From: a bacterium
GTDB taxonomy: Bacteria > Elusimicrobiota > Elusimicrobia > Elusimicrobiales > UBA9959
Length of the DNA: 17,858 bases
Direction of reading: 5' to 3'
NCBI GenBank assembly: GCA_021812825.1
Contig: JAKAMO010000059.1
Location: 1 to 17,858, forward strand
The notes beneath the pieces are model-generated. The model made no database searches and was not told the origin of the DNA. It saw nothing but the letters and a program-made list of their open reading frames with translations. A program made the translations under genes and the position numbers. This document shows, in pieces, positions 15,095 to 17,858 of this stretch; positions within the stretch are counted from its first letter, which is position 1; each line of letters opens with the position of its first letter.

Positions 15095-15162
15095 TCCAGT
15101 CGTCGCGCTTACGCAAGCTCCTCCCTCCGCGACGGCCTTCCGCCCCTGCCCCGCCGCCACCT

Positions 15163-15194
15163 ACAAAAAACAAAACCGCCGGGCTCCCCCGGCG
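15163..15194 (-). terminator. Rho-independent terminator of the interrupted membrane-TPR gene
   Basis: Stem CGCCGGG/CCCGGCG (15177-15183 with 15188-15194) has a T-rich tail on the minus strand (TTTTGTTTTTT). It sits just after the stop at 15202. Almost the same terminator is found at 17086-17116. Confidence 0.88.
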
Positions 15195-15201
15195 TCGAGA
15201 T

Positions 15202-15610
15202 TCATGGCTTTTTTTCGTTCTTTGGCGGGGGCGGCAGGGCGCTGATCTTTTCCCGCAGGATGTCGAGCTTGTCGAGGTTGAGTTGGGTGGGTTCCAACTT
15301 GCAGGCCACGCTGAAGAGTTCCAGGGCCGCTCGGAGGTCGCCCCGCTTCTCCTTCAATTGCGACAGGCGCGCCCAGGCGGCCGCGTTGGCGGGGTCGTGC
15401 TCGGCGGTCTCGCGGGCCTGCCGCTCTTCCTCGTCGAGCATGGCCCGCCAGATCAGCTCTACCTCTCTTTCCCGCTTGAGGCGCCAGGCGTACAGGGCGC
15501 CCACTACTATGCTGATGATGGAGGCGAAGATGATCAGCGGGACCAATACGCCGGTGAAGGCGAAGACGGTCAGGCCGCCGAACAGGACGGCCAGTATGCC
15601 GCCCGACAGG
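15202..15610 (-). pseudogene. Membrane-TPR protein, 3' part, cut off from its start by an IS element
   Basis: Encodes a hydrophobic stretch (SGGILAVLFGGLTVFAF, then VPLIIFASIISIVVGALYAW, two close helices or a helical hairpin). A cytosolic or periplasmic TPR-like helix pair follows (DPANAAAWARLSQLKEKRGD and LRAALELFSVACKLEP), then a charged Pro/Lys tail. The frame runs open into the IS end; a TTG at 15546 could be used, but it lies within a membrane helix and lacks a ribosome site. Removing the IS and one CAGG copy joins this frame without a shift to 16836-16967, giving 178 aa. Function unknown. Confidence 0.85.
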
Positions 15611-15648
15611 TGACCCTACCCCGCCTTTTAGCCCGCGCTTAACTGCGG
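15611..15648 (+). repeat. IS left inverted repeat
   Basis: Begins TGACCCTACCCCGC and matches the right end through TAGCCC and the inner TGCGG with scattered mismatches. Confidence 0.85.
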
Positions 15649-16506
15649 TTCCCCACTGCTAGTTTTTACCAAGATTTCCTGCTTCCTGGCAAATTCTTCC
15701 GGCGTCATCCAGTCCAAGCTTCCGTGCGGCCGGACCTTGTTGTAGTCATTCCTCCAGACCTCGATAACCGTCCGCGCTTCTATCAGTGTCAGGAACTGAT
15801 TGTCGTTCAGGCATTCCTCACGCAACCGGCCATTGAAACTTTCGATGAAAGCATTCTCGGTCGGTTTGCCAGGCCGGATGAAGTTTAGCGTCACACCGTT
15901 GCTGTACGCCCAGGCATCCATTTCGCTGCCGGCGAACTGCGAGCCGTTATCCGACCTGATCCCGGCCACCTTGCCACGGAATTCAATCGTCCTGCCGAGC
16001 ACTTCTGTTACCCGCTTTGCTGACATGCCGTAATCCACTTCTATCGCCAGGCATTCCCTGCTGAATTCGTCCACCAACGTCAGACACTTAAACGCCCTGC
16101 CGTTGGCGAGCCGGTCGTGAACTATATCTATCGTCCACATCTGGTTCGGCGCGGTCGGTTCCGGGATGGGCACCCGGGCTGCCGCGGCACGCTTCTTCCG
16201 ACGTTTAACCCGCAGGCCGAGGCCTTCTTCGCGGTAGAGGCGTTCCACGCGCTTGTGATTGACCGTCCAACCTTCGCGCTTGAGCATCTGATACAGGCGC
16301 GGGGCACCGAAGCGCCTGCGCTGTTCGGCTAGTTCCCGAATACGCTTGCGCAGCGCGACGTTCGTCTTGCTTTCAGGGCGGCGCTGATAGCGCCAGGTCG
16401 CCCTGTTAAGGCTGACCAGGCGGCAGGCCTGCCGCTGGCTAAGGCCCAAAACCGCTGAAGCGAACTGAACTACTTTGCGCTTGGCTTTGGGCCTTACCAG
16501 TTTTTT
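15628..16506 (-). CDS. IS3-family transposase OrfB (integrase core)
   Basis: The OrfB frame, given here from the slippery AAA AAA codons: about 292 aa. HTH_21-like region with FGAPRLYQMLKREGW, then the DDE integrase core: first Asp in MWTIDIVHDR, second Asp in GIRSDNGSQF, and Glu 36 residues later in ENAFIESFNG, the D-35-E spacing of IS3. It ends RPHGSLDWMTPEEFA as in IS407-type enzymes. Probably made only as an OrfAB fusion by -1 frameshifting; an in-frame ATG exists at 16680, but the sequence between it and the shift site is the shadow of OrfA. Confidence 0.94.
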   Translation of the reverse strand, partial: KKLVRPKAKRKVVQFASAVLGLSQRQACRLVSLNRATWRYQRRPESKTNVALRKRIRELAEQRRRFGAPRLYQMLKREGWTVNHKRVERLYREEGLGLRVKRRKKRAAAARVPIPEPTAPNQMWTIDIVHDRLANGRAFKCLTLVDEFSRECLAIEVDYGMSAKRVTEVLGRTIEFRGKVAGIRSDNGSQFAGSEMDAWAYSNGVTLNFIRPGKPTENAFIESFNGRLREECLNDNQFLTLIEARTVIEVWRNDYNKVRPHGSLDWMTPEEFARKQEILVKTSSGEPQLSAG

Positions 16507-16760
16507 GAGAGGATTTCCTTGGCCGCGCGCAGTTCCAGTGCCTGTTCGGCCACCATCTGCTTGAGCTTGCGGTTTTCTTCTTCCAAAGAGCGGAGCCGCT
16601 TGATGTCGGGCACGGTCATGCCAGAGAATTTTGTGCGCCAGGCATAAAACGTGTTTTCGCTGACGCCGTATTTGCGGCAAAGATCAGGCGCTTTGGTGCC
16701 TGTGGCGTGTTCCTTGAGGATGTTTACGATCTGTTCTTCCGTGTAGCGTTTCCGGGGCAT
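16494..16760 (-). CDS. IS3-family transposase OrfA (helix-turn-helix protein)
   Basis: 88 aa. HTH_Tnp_1 domain: KRYTEEQIVNILKEH, then DLCRKYGVSENTFYAWRTKF. A leucine-zipper-like end follows (LEEENRKLKQMVAEQALEL). Start ATG at 16760 was chosen for GGAGG 8 nt upstream (16769-16773); a longer frame reaches 16802 but runs through the promoter. The stop lies just past the heptamer A AAA AAC, so a fraction of ribosomes continue into OrfB. Confidence 0.94.
   Translation of the reverse strand: MPRKRYTEEQIVNILKEHATGTKAPDLCRKYGVSENTFYAWRTKFSGMTVPDIKRLRSLEEENRKLKQMVAEQALELRAAKEILSKNW
16500..16506 (-). promoter_or_regulatory. Programmed -1 frameshift site
   Basis: The heptamer A AAA AAC lies in the OrfA frame two codons before its stop. 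A -1 slip continues as CTG GTA AGG CCC, the OrfB frame. This is the standard arrangement of IS3-family fusion transposases. Confidence 0.85.
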
Positions 16761-16779
16761 TTGTACGACCTCCATGAGT

Positions 16780-16788
16780 ATTTTAGCA
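16780..16788 (-). promoter_or_regulatory. Extended -10 promoter of the IS transposase
   Basis: The minus strand reads TGCTAAAAT, ending 19 nt before the OrfA ATG and 6 nt before its ribosome site. The same -10 form drives host genes nearby. Confidence 0.5.
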
Positions 16789-16796
16789 TCCGGAAA

Positions 16797-16835
16797 CCGC
16801 AATTGGTCGTGGGCTAGATTAGCGGGAGAGGGTCA
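16797..16835 (-). repeat. IS right inverted repeat
   Basis: On the minus strand begins TGACCCTCTCCCGC; mate of 15611-15648. Its first three bases form the TGA that ends the host gene's 5' fragment. Confidence 0.85.
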
Positions 16836-16967
16836 CAGGGACAGGGCGTTGTTGGCTATGTGCGGCAGTTGGTTCTTCTTGTTGGCCTTGAAGAACTGGT
16901 CCACCGCCATCAGGACTGCTATGGTTACGGCGGCCACCGCAGCGATATATATCAGCACCTGCTTCAT
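16833..16967 (-). pseudogene. Membrane-TPR protein, 5' part, truncated by the IS
   Basis: 44 codons from MKQVLIYIAAVAAVTIAVLM (an N-terminal membrane helix) through FFKANKKNQLPHIANNALSL, after which the IS end supplies TGA. The ATG at 16967 follows a TGCTATCCT element by 10 nt and has no Shine-Dalgarno. The continuation in frame lies beyond the IS at 15606 and below. Confidence 0.8.
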
Positions 16968-17085
16968 CGGTAGGACAAGGATAGCATAATGACGGTAGTG
17001 ACTGTCCGTGGTGTTGGACCGCGCACTCTGGAAGATGGAAACCCTCCGCAAAGGGCTCGCTCCCCAACGCCCCCTCCGCCCCTCC
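16968..17085. other. Intergenic spacer, no gene seen
   Basis: Non-coding. It holds the probable promoter of the interrupted gene (16978-16986). The CGAGC/CTCC-rich sequence near 17040-17085 resembles in composition the stretch beside the 15.17-kb terminator. Confidence 0.4.
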
Positions 17086-17116
17086 AAAACAAAACCGCCG
17101 GGTCTCCCCCGGCGGT
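17086..17116 (-). terminator. Rho-independent terminator downstream of the AT-rich membrane gene
   Basis: ACCGCCGGG/CCCGGCGGT (17094-17102 with 17108-17116) is followed on the minus strand by TTTTGTTTT. It is near-identical to the terminator at 15163-15194. Confidence 0.85.
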
Positions 17117-17164
17117 AAAAATAGTCATTAAGTAATCAGCGTCCCCTTACCCCCCGCTTTTTGC

Positions 17165-17635
17165 CTACCACGTTATCCCCAAATACATGGATAGTTTTGC
17201 AATTGTAATAGAAACTCCGAAGATAATAAAAAAACCAATTAGGGACTCTTTCCAAGAGGTTTCGTTAGTGGAAAAAGTATTTTTTAGTCGCTTAAACATC
17301 CAAATTGAAGCAACAATAGTACTTATAGCCAGAAGGCAAACTATATAATCTCCATGTGCGATGGAGAGCAGTGCTGTTATGGTAATACATATGGTGATAC
17401 TTGCAAGAATCAGGATTATCAGTATAGGATATAGAATTCTGTAACTAGTATAAAAAGTGCTAGCCAAAAGGATGCCTGAAATTAAAGCCACAATCCAATT
17501 CTTATGGATTAGTGCAGACACAAACGTTAGTCCCGCAACAATCTGGAATGCAAGAGTCAGTCCATGCCCCGTGCCAGCAGCATTGCCATCACGGAAACCG
17601 CGCTTGTAGTCTTCATTTTCAAGATTTGGGTCCAT
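17165..17635 (-). CDS. AT-rich polytopic membrane protein, unknown
   Basis: 156 aa from MDPNLENEDYKRGFRDG, chosen because hydrophilic sequence like this often leads such proteins; the frame is open upstream to a GTG at 17740 (191 aa), but that extension has the GC of the flanking DNA and no ribosome site. About five membrane helices: ~23-41, ~46-64, ~69-95, ~99-115 and ~131-152. The N-terminal GFRDGNAAGTGHG is Gly-rich and could be a binding loop; no known family is recognised. The gene is clearly AT-rich (Ile, Asn, Lys and AT-ending codons), unlike every other gene here, which suggests recent transfer. An IS lies 330 bp away. Confidence 0.65.
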   Translation of the reverse strand: MDPNLENEDYKRGFRDGNAAGTGHGLTLAFQIVAGLTFVSALIHKNWIVALISGILLASTFYTSYRILYPILIILILASITICITITALLSIAHGDYIVCLLAISTIVASIWMFKRLKNTFSTNETSWKESLIGFFIIFGVSITIAKLSMYLGITW

Positions 17636-17809
17636 GTATAGAACTGTGTCTGTTGTGGAATACAAAAAAATATACACAAAAATTGGGAAGTGTCTGTTTG
17701 ATTGAGGGCCGGAGCGGGGATTGGGGTGGAAGGTCGTCACGGACTGAAGGCGCTTGCATCGGCCATGTCAATTTTCTGGGTGTAAATTCGGAAGCATGGG
17801 CAGCCTAGT

Positions 17810-17857
17810 TTAAACCGCCGCCACCTCCTTTTCCCGAGGCTTGTAGGCCTTCCATAG
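17810..17857 (-). CDS. Possible 3' end of a gene entering from the right edge
   Basis: The last 15 codons read LWKAYKPREKEVAAV then TAA. The composition is protein-like and GC-rich, but the piece is too short to identify or to prove. Confidence 0.3.
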   Translation of the reverse strand, partial: LWKAYKPREKEVAAV

Positions 17858-17858
17858 G

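Larger units (their letters stand above)
14884..15162. other. Gene-free stretch with short repeats
   Basis: About 280 nt with no believable gene. It holds the promoter of the tail-anchored gene at its left end, a 15-nt direct repeat (14984-14998, 15080-15094), and small palindromes GCAC-GGCC-TAT-GGCC-GTGC (15002-15021) and GCGC-TAT-GCGC (15030-15040). It also holds a hairpin motif shared with the 10.85-kb element (15101-15123). Open frames crossing it are composition artefacts. Confidence 0.55.
15611..16835 (-). mobile_element. Complete IS3-family (IS407-like) insertion sequence
   Basis: 1225 bp, the usual IS407-group size. The ends are imperfect inverted repeats beginning TGACCCT, and flanking CAGG at 15607-15610 and 16836-16839 is the 4-bp target duplication expected of this group. 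It encodes overlapping orfA and orfB with a -1 slippery site. All parts look intact, so the element may be active and the insertion recent. Confidence 0.95.

Noticed and set aside
14884..15162. Possible tmRNA, RNase P RNA or SRP RNA because of many small palindromes
   Set aside because: No TTCGA T-loop, no GAGGAAAGTCC-type block and no SRP Alu/S-domain core could be found.
14732..15642. Two long overlapping plus-strand frames opposite the tail-anchored and TPR genes
   Set aside because: Both are Arg/Ser/Pro-rich shadows crossing a terminator and a promoter, with no start signals.
17766..17771. Perfect TTGACA on the minus strand as a -35 box
   Set aside because: No acceptable -10 hexamer lies 16-18 nt downstream, and the next start is over 100 nt away.
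1..17858. CRISPR array, toxin-antitoxin pair, prophage or defence island
   Set aside because: No regularly spaced repeats, no paired small operon of that kind and no phage or nuclease gene were seen; the only mobile element is the IS3 copy.

Overview
The window is 17.9 kb of GC-rich bacterial chromosome with almost every gene on the minus strand. ExbB-ExbD-TonB type genes imply a cell with an outer membrane. The overall style (GC-rich, compact, a B12-type radical SAM enzyme, a GYF-like plus coiled-coil protein, tail-anchored and membrane-TPR orphans) would fit Elusimicrobiota or a similar deep Gram-negative phylum. That placement is an inference and no marker gene in the window proves it.

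Layout from left to right. (1) 1-1134, plus strand: 3' end of a radical SAM gene with a STAS-like tail, closed by a strong terminator. (2) 1189-5861, minus: a membrane PAS-GAF-PAS sensor without an output domain, a Sua5-type tRNA threonylcarbamoyladenylate synthase, and an MgtE magnesium channel; sua5 and mgtE overlap by 4 nt. (3) 5914-6004, minus: tRNA-Ser(GCU). (4) 6071-9557, minus: a tight operon exbB-exbD-tonB-like, then two small paralogous membrane proteins, then an SDR-family epimerase/reductase, preceded by an extended -10 promoter. (5) 9684-10712, minus: a GYF-like/coiled-coil protein. (6) 10713-10975: a gene-free stretch holding a strongly palindromic, multi-stem element. (7) 10976-13115, minus: yggS, yggU and mtnA (PLP homeostasis, DUF167, methionine salvage). 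(8) 13199-14449, plus: an MFS transporter, divergent from yggS and convergent with a tail-anchored protein (14506-14883), with a bidirectional terminator between. (9) 15202-16967, minus: one membrane-TPR gene cut in two by a complete IS3-family (IS407-like) element, with its 4-bp target duplication still intact. (10) 17165-17635, minus: an AT-rich polytopic membrane protein unlike its surroundings, then the possible last codons of another gene at the right edge.

Most notable points: the IS insertion, whose removal restores a single 178-codon reading frame; the structured element at 10820-10930, which shares a hairpin motif with the gene-free stretch near 15.1 kb; the tandem paralogous membrane proteins inside the TonB operon; and a recurring TGCTAnnAT extended -10 promoter that in several cases sits so close to the start codon that leaderless transcripts are expected. 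No CRISPR array, toxin-antitoxin pair, phage or recognisable defence system was seen.
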